A program made the translations under genes and the position numbers. A stretch of 6,218 nt of DNA, from positions 1-6,218 of the forward strand of contig JAPOIC010000129.1 of assembly GCA_029979145.1 (NCBI GenBank), written 5' to 3'. The notes beneath the pieces were generated by a model. The model was given only the letters and a program-made list of their open reading frames with translations. It was not told the DNA's origin and made no database searches. This DNA is from Opitutaceae bacterium (lineage in GTDB: Bacteria > Verrucomicrobiota > Verrucomicrobiia > Opitutales > Opitutaceae). Every line of letters starts with the position of its first letter. The first letter of the stretch is position 1. Below are positions 1 to 6,211 of this stretch, piece by piece.

Positions 1-1680
1 GCGTTTCTGTCGCGCTACTCGCGTGCCGAACGCGTGCGGTTCGAGCGCGAAGCGGCGCCGGAGGAGACGAAGGCTTGGGACGCGTTGTGGCGCGATGGAC
101 AGGAGTTGCGATTGCCGGCGGGTTATCGCGCGACGTTGCTCGTCGATGCCGAGGACTACCTTTGTGGCTCTCCGCGGCTGCAGGTCGCGGGCGGGGCGGG
201 CGCAGAGATTGGGTTGCAGTGGACCGAGGCGTTGCGCGAAAACGAAAAACACGACGGCCCCAAAGGAGATCGTGCCGTGGTGGCGGGGAAATTTTTTCAG
301 GGATTCGGCGACAGCTGGAGACTCGACGGCAAGACCCGTTGGCTCAGCGCGCCGTGGTGGCGGTCCGGGCGGTATTTCCGACTGGATGTGCGCGTGGACC
401 GGAAGCCGCTGCGGCTGCGAGCGATCGGCGTGGACCGCACGGGCTATCCCTTGGCGACGCACGGACGGTTCAGGTCCAGCGACGCTGGGTGGACACCCGT
501 CGTAGCAATGGCGGAGCGCGGGTTGAAGGCCTGCATGCATGAAGTCTACGTCGACTGTCCTTTCTACGAACAGATGATGTATGTGGCGGACACGCGGATT
601 CAGATGTTGGTGAATTACGTCGTCGCGCGCGACGACCGGTTGGTGCGGCGCGGCATCGAGCTGTTTGATCTTTCGCGTGGAGGAAATGGATTTCCGACGA
701 TGCGGTTTCCCGCCTGCGACCGGCAGGAGAGTGCGACCTTCGCGATGATCTGGCCGTGGATGCTGCGCGACTATGCGTGGTGGCGCGACGATCCGGCGTG
801 GGTGCGTGAGCGTTTGCCGGGATTGCGGGCGTTTCTGGAAGCTTTGGTCGGGCTGGCCGACGCCGACGGTTTTCTCGTGCATCCGCCGGGCTGGCTCTTT
901 GCCGACTGGGTCACGACCTGGCCGCATGGCTGGGCGCCGGGCACGCGGGACGGTCGCCGGTCGCTCTTGGTCAATCTGCACTACCTGCTCGCGCTGCAAG
1001 CGGGTGCTCAAGTGGAGCGGGCGGCAGGCGAACCCGTGCTCGCGGAGCGTTGGTCGCGGTTGGCGGCGGCACTGGCGCGAAAGTTGCCGCGCCGATTTTG
1101 GTCGAAGGCGCGTGGGTTATGGGCCGACGAAGAAACGCACGGAAGTTTCAGCCAGCACGCCCAGGCGCTGGCGATCATTGCGGGCCTGCGTGCTCCAGCG
1201 GTGAGCCGGTGGGTGAATGCGGCTGAAGCCGGCATCGCGGCGGCGACGATCTACTTTCAGCACTATGTGCTCGAGGCGCTCGGCCAGCTGGGCCGTGGCG
1301 ATCTCGTGCTGTCCGCGATGGCGCCGTGGCGGCGTTTGGTGGAGCTGGATTTGAAAACGCCGGAGGAGAATCCCGACATCAACCGATCGGAGTGCCACGC
1401 GTGGGGTTCGCATCCGCTGTTTCACTTGCATGCCACGATCGCCGGGGTGCGGCCGGCGGCACCGGGATTCCGGCGCGTGCGGGTTGCGCCGTCACCGGGA
1501 ACGCTGACGTCGCTCGATGTCGTGACCCCGCATCCGCGCGGCGCGGTGAAGCTGAAGGCGAAATTCGAGGGGGGGCGCGTCGAGGCGGAAGTGACGTTGC
1601 CGCGCGGCGTGGCCGGCGAATTCGTGTGGGGCGGGAAGACGCGCAACCTGCGGGGCGGCGCGCAACGCGTGCGGATGTAG
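1..1680 (+). CDS. Alpha-L-rhamnosidase, glycoside hydrolase family 78 (5'-truncated by window edge)
   Basis: Likely hydrolyses terminal alpha-L-rhamnose from glycans or glycosides (inverting GH78 mechanism). The frame is open from base 1, so the true start and any signal peptide lie outside; 559 codons are visible. Residues ~34-160 are beta-rich with an aromatic 'SGRYFRLDV' segment, as in the sandwich domain before the GH78 barrel. The (alpha/alpha)6 catalytic part runs ~165-440 and begins with 'VYVDCPFYEQMMYVADTRIQ'. Asp185, Glu190 and Asp197 have the same spacing (5 and 12 residues) as the Asp567/Glu572/Asp579 acid cluster I recall for Bacillus RhaB. Glu464 in 'SECHAWGSHPLF' is the candidate for the fourth conserved acid (Glu841 there). 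The tail (~470-559, 'GVRPAAPGFRRVRVAPSPG') is the usual C-terminal beta-sandwich. The TAG stop lies in the arm of a palindromic element shared with the convergent lyase-like gene. The family call is firm; rhamnose specificity is inferred from the family. Confidence 0.9.
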   Translation, partial: AFLSRYSRAERVRFEREAAPEETKAWDALWRDGQELRLPAGYRATLLVDAEDYLCGSPRLQVAGGAGAEIGLQWTEALRENEKHDGPKGDRAVVAGKFFQGFGDSWRLDGKTRWLSAPWWRSGRYFRLDVRVDRKPLRLRAIGVDRTGYPLATHGRFRSSDAGWTPVVAMAERGLKACMHEVYVDCPFYEQMMYVADTRIQMLVNYVVARDDRLVRRGIELFDLSRGGNGFPTMRFPACDRQESATFAMIWPWMLRDYAWWRDDPAWVRERLPGLRAFLEALVGLADADGFLVHPPGWLFADWVTTWPHGWAPGTRDGRRSLLVNLHYLLALQAGAQVERAAGEPVLAERWSRLAAALARKLPRRFWSKARGLWADEETHGSFSQHAQALAIIAGLRAPAVSRWVNAAEAGIAAATIYFQHYVLEALGQLGRGDLVLSAMAPWRRLVELDLKTPEENPDINRSECHAWGSHPLFHLHATIAGVRPAAPGFRRVRVAPSPGTLTSLDVVTPHPRGAVKLKAKFEGGRVEAEVTLPRGVAGEFVWGGKTRNLRGGAQRVRM

Positions 1681-1753
1681 GGCGGGGTTTCCAAACCCCC
1701 GCCGGGAACGGGAAAGGGGACGCGAAGGCGGGGATCGGAGTCCCCGCCCTACA
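1676..1753. repeat. Two-hairpin palindromic (REP-like) element between convergent genes, possible bidirectional terminator
   Basis: The outer arms are an exact 12-nt inverted pair, TGTAGGGCGGGG at 1676-1687 and CCCCGCCCTACA at 1742-1753. Each half can also fold alone. Hairpin 1 (1681-1703) is GGCGGGGTTT / AAACCCCCGCC with one bulged base. Hairpin 2 (1727-1748) is a perfect 8-bp stem, GGCGGGGA / TCCCCGCC, with loop TCGGAG. No run of T follows either stem, so it is not a textbook intrinsic terminator, though its place between two convergent stops fits a transcription block or mRNA 3'-end protection. The stop codons of both flanking genes (TAG at 1678-1680 on +, and 1751-1749 on -) lie inside the outer arms. 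Similar GGCGGGG/CCCCGCC palindromes are, from memory, dispersed in Opitutaceae-like genomes; this window holds one copy. Confidence 0.75.
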
Positions 1754-3758
1754 GCTTCCAGTTCAGTTGGTGCGCGGCGGAGTGAACCGTGAGGGTTTCG
1801 GCTCCGATGATGACCTCGAGCACGGCATCACCGCTGCGCCCTGTGAGTTTGTCGCCGTCACGCGTCCAAGCCACCGGGGAGGTGCCCGGTTGCACGGCGA
1901 AGACCGTGAGCAGGCGGCAGTGATCGGAGGTCAGCAGGGACTCGACGTAGGGGCAGTTGCGCTCGGGCAGGTCGCCGCCGAATTGGTCTTTGTTCCACGG
2001 GGCCGTGTAGCCCTGATTGCCGAGGCGATGGGCAAGCGCTTGGCCATCGAGGCTGAGGACTTGGGCGTTGAGGCCGACCTCGGGGAGGGCCAGGGTGAAG
2101 GCGCCGTCAGCGCCGAGGGCGGGCCGCCGGGCGGTGTTCCAGCGCAACGAAATGGATTCGGGTTTTTCAAGCTCGGCGTCGTCAAGCACGAGCACGAAGC
2201 CGGGATGAATGTGCAGGACGGTGCGGAGGTTGCGCTTCACCCCATCCCATGCGGGCGCGGTGTCGATCTGCCAGAGGCCCCCCCAGGTGTCATCAAATTC
2301 GGCGCGGACGATGCTGCCTTGGCGATACACCGCGCGTTTGCCGTGAAGGGCACCGGTCGCGTAGTTGGGGTTGAGTTGGTAGCATGACTCCATGTCTCGT
2401 CCGCCGAAGACGAGAATGTTGTGGCCGAAAGCCTGGGTGTCGAAATACCGGAAGCGGTTCTCGGTAAAGAAGCCGGCCGGGTAGGTGGTGTCCGGGGTGC
2501 CCCAGTCGACGATGAGGGACTGGCCTTCGCCTTCGATCACGACTTGGCCGGGGTCGTTGTGCTCATGGTTGTCCTCGCGGCGCGCCTTGCTGCCGACCAC
2601 ACAGGCCGTCTGGTCCCAGTCCCACGATGTGCGGCTGGAGATGCAAGCGCCGTGGGCGTGATAGGCCCGGCCGAGCGGCCAGTGACCCGCGGGGGAGGTC
2701 GGGTGCAGGTCGGCATCCAGGCTGAGCAATTGCACGGGATCGGCTTGGATGGAGCGGAAGCGGACCGCGAAATCCTGCAAGGTGGCATCTTGCGCGGCGG
2801 CCGCGATGGCCGGCATCCAGTCCACTTTCAGCGGGGCGTTGAAGTGGCCGTCGCCGAAATTGAGCAAATGACCCGGGGGAGTGGTCATATACACCGACCA
2901 GCGTGCCATGTCGGGAAACGGGGCGGCGGCGAGGCGATTGCCGAGCGCTGGGTTCCAGCCTAGGCGCGCCGCGTAGTAATCCACGATCAAGCCGATCGCC
3001 CCGGCGTAGCCCATGCCTTCGTTGAATTCGCCATCCGGGCCGTAGTCCGCCAGGTGTTCTTCCATCTTCGCATCGGCAAATTGAAGCACTTTTTCGACGT
3101 CCGGATGAAGCCCGTCCAGGGCCATAGCGGCGACGCCGACACCGCCCACAATGCACGTCTGCCAGTTGTTAGTTACGCCCAGCCACCAGGCTTGGTCGTC
3201 GATCGCGCGCTGAAACGGCCGAAGGGCGCGCGATTCCAAACCGCGCACGAAGAATTCGATCTCCTCGGCGGAGAGATGCGGTCGCAGCCAATTGAGGACG
3301 AGGCCGACGTCCTTCGCCAGCAATCCGGTGCGCAGATGAGCGTCGGTGGGTTTGAGTCCGCCCAAGTCCTTGATCCGGTCGGCGTCCACCTGCATGCGGG
3401 CGAGGTGGTTCCACGCGGGGTATTCGTGATCGTCAAACAGCACTTTGATTTGCCGCATGGCGGCATCGATCCAGCCGCGGTCGCCATCAATCAGGAACAT
3501 CAAGGCGTGCCGGGTGATGCGTTGGCCGACGAGCCGGCAAAGCGTGTAGTCCATGCCTTTCAGCTGCGCACTGTAGACGTCGCGTCCGGGGAAAATGGAA
3601 TCCACCAACCAGGCGGGCTCGTCACGCTCGCGCGCGGCGGCCGCCTTGATCTCGGCCCAGACCGGGGCGCCGAGCGGTGAGGCGATCAGCGTTTTGATTT
3701 CGTCGCGGCGCGCGGCGCGGGCGGTGGCTTCAAGGGGGAAAATCGTGGTGGGCAGCAT
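1749..3758 (-). CDS. Heparinase II/III-like protein (putative polysaccharide or oligosaccharide lyase), 669 aa
   Basis: Probably cleaves a uronic-acid-containing glycan by beta-elimination; the substrate is unknown. Residues ~60-340 look like the helical toroid of heparinase II/III and alginate-lyase relatives ('EYPAWNHLARMQ', 'WWLGVTNNWQTCIVGG', 'GEFNEGMGYAG'). Residues ~360-669 are the beta-sheet part, with the family signature 'REDNHEHNDPGQVVIEGEG...LIVDWGTP' and 'GHNILVFGGRDM'. Candidate catalytic residues are Asn197/Asn198, Tyr251 and His398 or His400, in the order used by characterised members (neutralising Asn, catalytic Tyr, His). The N-terminus has no hydrophobic signal segment, so an intracellular enzyme acting on imported oligosaccharides is likely. 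The ATG at 3758 is taken as start: it is the first in-frame Met and the next (Met69) would cut into the fold. No clear Shine-Dalgarno lies upstream. The gene converges on a GH78 rhamnosidase, supporting a role in glycan use. Superfamily membership is firm; lyase activity is inferred. Confidence 0.85.
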   Translation of the reverse strand: MLPTTIFPLEATARAARRDEIKTLIASPLGAPVWAEIKAAAARERDEPAWLVDSIFPGRDVYSAQLKGMDYTLCRLVGQRITRHALMFLIDGDRGWIDAAMRQIKVLFDDHEYPAWNHLARMQVDADRIKDLGGLKPTDAHLRTGLLAKDVGLVLNWLRPHLSAEEIEFFVRGLESRALRPFQRAIDDQAWWLGVTNNWQTCIVGGVGVAAMALDGLHPDVEKVLQFADAKMEEHLADYGPDGEFNEGMGYAGAIGLIVDYYAARLGWNPALGNRLAAAPFPDMARWSVYMTTPPGHLLNFGDGHFNAPLKVDWMPAIAAAAQDATLQDFAVRFRSIQADPVQLLSLDADLHPTSPAGHWPLGRAYHAHGACISSRTSWDWDQTACVVGSKARREDNHEHNDPGQVVIEGEGQSLIVDWGTPDTTYPAGFFTENRFRYFDTQAFGHNILVFGGRDMESCYQLNPNYATGALHGKRAVYRQGSIVRAEFDDTWGGLWQIDTAPAWDGVKRNLRTVLHIHPGFVLVLDDAELEKPESISLRWNTARRPALGADGAFTLALPEVGLNAQVLSLDGQALAHRLGNQGYTAPWNKDQFGGDLPERNCPYVESLLTSDHCRLLTVFAVQPGTSPVAWTRDGDKLTGRSGDAVLEVIIGAETLTVHSAAHQLNWKL

Positions 3759-3860
3759 GGCAAAAGAGACGGTTGAAGGAGAAAGTCGGGCTAGCCCCGG
3801 CGCATTTCACCCAACCGTGCGTGTCTGGCCGCGGCAAACCCTTACGTCTGCGAGCGGCGC
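3759..3860 (-). other. Upstream region of the heparinase-like gene, no confident promoter
   Basis: This stretch lies between the lyase-like gene start and the mdh terminator and must hold the lyase gene's promoter if it has its own. I see no convincing -35/-10 pair and no GGAGG-like ribosome site before the ATG; the bases just upstream read CTCTTTTGCC on the coding strand. A 10-bp perfect palindrome GGGCTAGCCC sits at 3788-3797, about 30 bp upstream of the start, but is too short and GC-rich to call an operator. Confidence 0.4.
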
Positions 3861-3889
3861 AAAAAAACGGCATCCCGCGGGATGCCGTT
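3861..3889 (-). terminator. Intrinsic terminator of mdh
   Basis: On the - strand, 10-bp arms (GGATGCCGTT at 3880-3889 in + coordinates, pairing with AACGGCATCC at 3866-3875) close a CGCG loop. The transcript then continues into a run of seven U (3861-3867 on +; the two bases at the base of the stem belong to it). It starts about 24 bp after the mdh TAA. GC-rich stem plus U tract make this a textbook Rho-independent terminator, with little T-richness on the other side, so it acts leftward and separates mdh from the lyase-like gene. Confidence 0.93.
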
Positions 3890-3912
3890 GAGAATGGAGC
3901 CTAACCGGTGGT

Positions 3913-4896
3913 TTAGCCGAGCATGTCGGCGACCATCGCGCGCTCGTCGACGAGCTCCTGGTTGGTCGCGGCAATCTTGAACTTGGCGAAATCATCCATG
4001 GCGTAGCCGGTGATGATCTCGTAGCTGCCGGGCGTGGTGGTGCGCACCGGGACGCCGGCCCAGACGTTTGCGTCGAAGCCGTAGGCGGTGGCGCCCTTGA
4101 CAGCGACCGAGTGAATCGCGCCGGGGGTCATGAGGTCATGCACGTGGTCAACGAGGGCGTTGGCGGCGGAGGCGGCGGAGGAGAGCCCGCGGGCGGCGAT
4201 GATGGCGGCGCCGCGCTTGCCGACGGTTTCGCAGAACGGACCCTGCAGCCAGGCGTCATCCTTGATCACGCCGGCGGCGGGCGCGCCATTGATGGTGGCG
4301 TGGGCGAAGGCCGGGAACATGGTCGGGCTGTGGTTGCCGTAGATGAAGATGTCCTTCACGGCGGTGAGGTCGGTGCCGGCCTTCTTGGCGAGCTGCGCCT
4401 GGGCGCGGTTCTGGTCGAGGCGGACCATGGCGGTGAAGCGATCGGGCGTGAGGCGCTTGGCCTTGGACGCGGCGATCATGCAATTGGTGTTGGCGGGATT
4501 GCCGACGACGGCGACGCGCGCGTTGTCCGCGGCGACCGCGTCGATGATCTGTCCCTGCGCGGTGAAGATCTTGCCGTTGTCCTTGAGCAAGTCGGCGCGC
4601 TCCATGCCGGGGCCGCGCGGCTTGGCGCCGACAAGCAGGCACCAGTTGGCGTCCTTGAACCCGACCTTAGCGTCGTCGGTGAGCGCCATGCCCTTGAGCA
4701 GGGGAAACGCGCAGTCGTCGAGCTCCATGGCGACACCTTCGAGCGCCTTCATGGCCTTCTCGACCGGCACCTCGAGGAGTTGAAGCACGACCGGCTGGTC
4801 GGGACCGAACATCGCCCCGGAGGCGATGCGGAAAAGGAGGGAGTAACCAATCTGGCCGGCTGCACCGGTCACGGCGACGCGAATGGGTGTTTTCAT
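3913..4896 (-). CDS. mdh: Malate dehydrogenase (cytosolic-like class, NAD-dependent), 327 aa
   Basis: Interconverts malate and oxaloacetate with NAD(H) in the citric acid cycle; soluble. The Rossmann fold starts at once with 'VAVTGAAGQIGYSLLFRIA' (GAAGQIG at 11-17). Glu42 at the end of the second beta strand ('LLEVP') is the acidic residue expected to bind the adenosine ribose, favouring NAD over NADP. The mobile substrate loop has Arg94 and Arg100 ('AKPRGPGMERADLL'), followed by Asn133 in 'VVGNPANTN'. The relay Asp161 and substrate-binding Arg164 lie in 'LDQNRAQ', and the catalytic base is His189 in 'IYGNHSPT'. Length and motifs match the ~327-aa group related to eukaryotic cytosolic enzymes rather than the E. 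coli or LDH-like groups. ATG at 4896 starts right before the Rossmann strand; no purine-rich ribosome site is visible. The gene lies 134 bp downstream of aroF in the same direction and has its own strong terminator. All key residues are present. Confidence 0.97.
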   Translation of the reverse strand: MKTPIRVAVTGAAGQIGYSLLFRIASGAMFGPDQPVVLQLLEVPVEKAMKALEGVAMELDDCAFPLLKGMALTDDAKVGFKDANWCLLVGAKPRGPGMERADLLKDNGKIFTAQGQIIDAVAADNARVAVVGNPANTNCMIAASKAKRLTPDRFTAMVRLDQNRAQAQLAKKAGTDLTAVKDIFIYGNHSPTMFPAFAHATINGAPAAGVIKDDAWLQGPFCETVGKRGAAIIAARGLSSAASAANALVDHVHDLMTPGAIHSVAVKGATAYGFDANVWAGVPVRTTTPGSYEIITGYAMDDFAKFKIAATNQELVDERAMVADMLG

Positions 4897-4905
4897 GAGT
4901 GGAAG

Positions 4906-4942
4906 TTTTTTAACACAGAGGGCGCGGAGGGCACGGAGAAAG
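4906..4942. repeat. Short 9-nt-period repeat in the mdh leader
   Basis: After a run of six T (4906-4911) and AAC, three 9-nt units follow on +: ACAGAGGGC (4915-4923), GCGGAGGGC (4924-4932) and ACGGAGAAA (4933-4941). Units 1 and 2 share seven of nine bases. From memory, 'TTTAACACAGAGGGC...CGGAGAAAG' sequences of this kind occur as dispersed intergenic repeats in Verrucomicrobia and related genomes; they account for spurious 'TEGTEGTE'-like peptides. Here the repeat ends within ~20 bp of the mdh start, so it probably lies in the mdh 5' untranslated region or core promoter. Function is unknown. Confidence 0.6.
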
Positions 4943-4967
4943 TATGACTGACGGCAGGATAAACCAA
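4939..4967 (-). promoter_or_regulatory. Weak candidate promoter for mdh
   Basis: On the - strand, TTGGTT (4967-4962) and TACTTT (4944-4939) are separated by 17 bp, each matching three of six sigma-70 consensus bases. An alternative -10, CATACT, overlaps it with a 15-bp spacer. It is the most AT-rich spot of the aroF-mdh gap and would give a leader of roughly 35 nt. The match is poor and read-through from aroF is equally possible, since no terminator follows aroF. Confidence 0.22.
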
Positions 4968-5030
4968 GAACGCTGGGGCGGAGCAGAAATGGTTATGGGG
5001 TTTCGCGGGAGGCGCTGCGGGGCGACCGGG

Positions 5031-6086
5031 TCAGGCGAACCGCGGGGCGAGGGCGGCGTAGGTTTCGCGCACGAGGGCCTCGGTGGTCGGCCAGTCGATG
5101 CAACCGTCGGTGATCGAAACACCGTAGCGCAGCTGATCCTTCGGCTGGGGGAAGTCCTGTTTTCCGGCCTCAAGGTTGCTCTCGATCATCGCGCCCATGA
5201 TCGAGCGGTTGCCGGCGGTGATCTGCGTGAGCAGTGCGCGCATGACTTCTGGCTGGCGGGCGGGATCCTTGGCGGAGTTGTCGTGGGAGCAGTCGACGAG
5301 GATCGATTTGATCAGGCCGGCCTTCTCGAGCTGGTGCTCGGTGGCGGCGATGTGCTCCGGCGCGTAGTTGGGCCCGGCGGCACCACCGCGCAGGACGACG
5401 TGGCAGGACGGATTGCCGCGGGTGACGACGGCGGATGCGGCGCCGTCGAGGTTGATGCCGAGGAAGGTCTGGGGCTGGGCCGCCGCCTGAATGGCGTTGA
5501 GGGCGGCCTTGAGCGTGCCGTCGGTGCCGTTCTTGAAGCCGAGGGGCATCGAGAGGCCGGAGGCCATCTGGCGATGGGTCTGCGATTCCGTGGTGCGCGC
5601 GCCGATGGCGGACCAGCACACGAGGTCGGCGATGTATTGCGGCGTGATTGGATCGAGCAGCTCGGTGGCGGTGGGCAGGCCGAGGTTGAGCACTTCGCGC
5701 AAGAACGAGCGCGCGGTGCGCAGGCCGGCGGCGATGTCATGCGTGCCGTCCAGATGCGGATCCATGATCAGGCCCTTCCAGCCGACGGTGGTGCGGGGCT
5801 TTTCGAAATACACCCGCATCACGATCATGATGCGGTCGGAGACCTCGGCTGCGAGTTTCGCCAGTCGCTGCGCGTAGTCGCGACCCGCGGTGAGGTCATG
5901 GATCGAGCAGGGGCCGACGATCAGCAGGAAGCGCCGGTCGTCGGTAAAAATGATGCGATGCAAATCACGACGCGTGCGGGTGACGAAATCCGCCTGGGCA
6001 TCGCTCTTTGGCAGCTCGGCCAGCAGGGCGGCGGGCGAGGGCAGGGCCCGTGTTTCAACGACATTGATGTCGGAAGTGATTTGCAT
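5031..6086 (-). CDS. aroF: 3-deoxy-7-phosphoheptulonate (DAHP) synthase, type I-alpha, 351 aa
   Basis: Condenses phosphoenolpyruvate and erythrose 4-phosphate to DAHP, the first step of the shikimate pathway for aromatic amino acids; cytoplasmic. It aligns by eye end to end with E. coli AroF/AroG/AroH (350 aa for AroG). Metal ligands are Cys60 ('GPCSIHD'), His268 ('DCSHDN'), Glu302 ('IESN') and Asp327 ('SITDGCI'). Substrate residues include Arg91 and Lys96 in 'MRVYFEKPRTTVGWKGL', 'IGARTTESQ' (164-168 region) and Lys185 in 'GFKNGTDG'. The N-terminal ~40 residues and the inserted beta strands carrying feedback inhibition are present. Gly210 stands where Phe-inhibited AroG has Ser211, suggesting Tyr inhibition. 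ATG at 6086 is chosen because it gives the family length; a longer frame from TTG at 6125 adds 13 residues unlike family N-termini. No clear ribosome site is seen for either. The isozyme name aroF is used for the predicted Tyr type; aroG is possible. Confidence 0.96.
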   Translation of the reverse strand: MQITSDINVVETRALPSPAALLAELPKSDAQADFVTRTRRDLHRIIFTDDRRFLLIVGPCSIHDLTAGRDYAQRLAKLAAEVSDRIMIVMRVYFEKPRTTVGWKGLIMDPHLDGTHDIAAGLRTARSFLREVLNLGLPTATELLDPITPQYIADLVCWSAIGARTTESQTHRQMASGLSMPLGFKNGTDGTLKAALNAIQAAAQPQTFLGINLDGAASAVVTRGNPSCHVVLRGGAAGPNYAPEHIAATEHQLEKAGLIKSILVDCSHDNSAKDPARQPEVMRALLTQITAGNRSIMGAMIESNLEAGKQDFPQPKDQLRYGVSITDGCIDWPTTEALVRETYAALAPRFA

Positions 6087-6128
6087 GGAAGGTTCAGCTT
6101 GGCGGCCTGTGGGCCCGCGGGGCAAGTC

Positions 6129-6157
6129 TGACGTCCGTCATTGCGCGCCTTGCGCAA
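6129..6157. promoter_or_regulatory. Paired inverted repeats upstream of aroF, possible operator
   Basis: Two short palindromes sit side by side 43-71 bp upstream of the aroF start. One is TGACG-TC-CGTCA (6129-6140), the other TTGCGC with GCGCAA around a 5-nt spacer (6141-6157). They fill the only sizeable non-coding space between aroF and the terminator at the right edge. A regulator site or a structured leader would both fit. They do not resemble a TyrR box (TGTAAA-N6-TTTACA), and GC-rich DNA yields such palindromes by chance. Confidence 0.25.
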
Positions 6158-6163
6158 CCCGAT

Positions 6164-6211
6164 AAAAGAAGTGGCCGGTCGCTTACCCCTAAGCGACCGG
6201 CCTTTGCTTTC
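6164..6211 (-). terminator. Strong hairpin terminator, probably for a leftward gene beyond the right edge
   Basis: A perfect 13-bp stem, GGCCGGTCGCTTA (6173-6185) with TAAGCGACCGGCC (6190-6202), closes a CCCC loop. On the - strand it is followed by AC and then TTCTTTT (6170-6164); on the + strand by TTTGCTTTCTT (6203-6213 region). It can therefore work both ways, but no + strand gene ends here, so it most likely ends a leftward gene just outside the window. TTA triplets at 6212-6214 and 6216-6218 would read TAA on the - strand and could be that gene's stop. It also insulates aroF, so aroF needs its own promoter in 6087-6163. Confidence 0.85.

Noticed and set aside
1326..2387. A 353-codon + frame spanning the rhamnosidase 3' end and the antisense of the lyase-like gene
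   Set aside because: It bridges two certain genes in the wrong frame or strand and has no recognisable domain.
3788..3797. Perfect palindrome GGGCTAGCCC upstream of the lyase-like gene, as an operator or attachment site
   Set aside because: Ten bases with three GC pairs per arm are likely by chance at this base composition, and there is no second copy nearby.
4111..4947. A 278-codon open frame on + opposite mdh
   Set aside because: It is antisense to a complete mdh with all catalytic residues, its product is Gly/Ala/Asp-rich, and it ends in the 'TEGAEGTE' peptide of the intergenic repeat.
4968..5030. Terminator for aroF in the aroF-mdh gap
   Set aside because: The GC-rich bases after the aroF stop form no clean stem followed by T residues on the - strand, so read-through into mdh cannot be excluded.
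6087..6125. Longer aroF start at the TTG at 6125
   Set aside because: The extra 13 residues (MPRGPTGRQAEPS) do not resemble the family N-terminus, TTG is a rarer start, and ATG at 6086 gives the normal ~350-aa length.
4944..6131. A 395-codon open frame on + opposite aroF
   Set aside because: It lies antisense to a certain DAHP synthase gene. Its translation is Gly/Arg/Ala-rich low-complexity sequence with no family features, as expected of shadow frames in GC-rich DNA.
6094..6141. A 15-codon - strand open frame (MTDVRLAPRAHRPPS) ending just before aroF, as an attenuator leader peptide
   Set aside because: It contains no Phe, Tyr or Trp codons and no terminator hairpin follows before the aroF ATG, so it does not fit aromatic attenuation.
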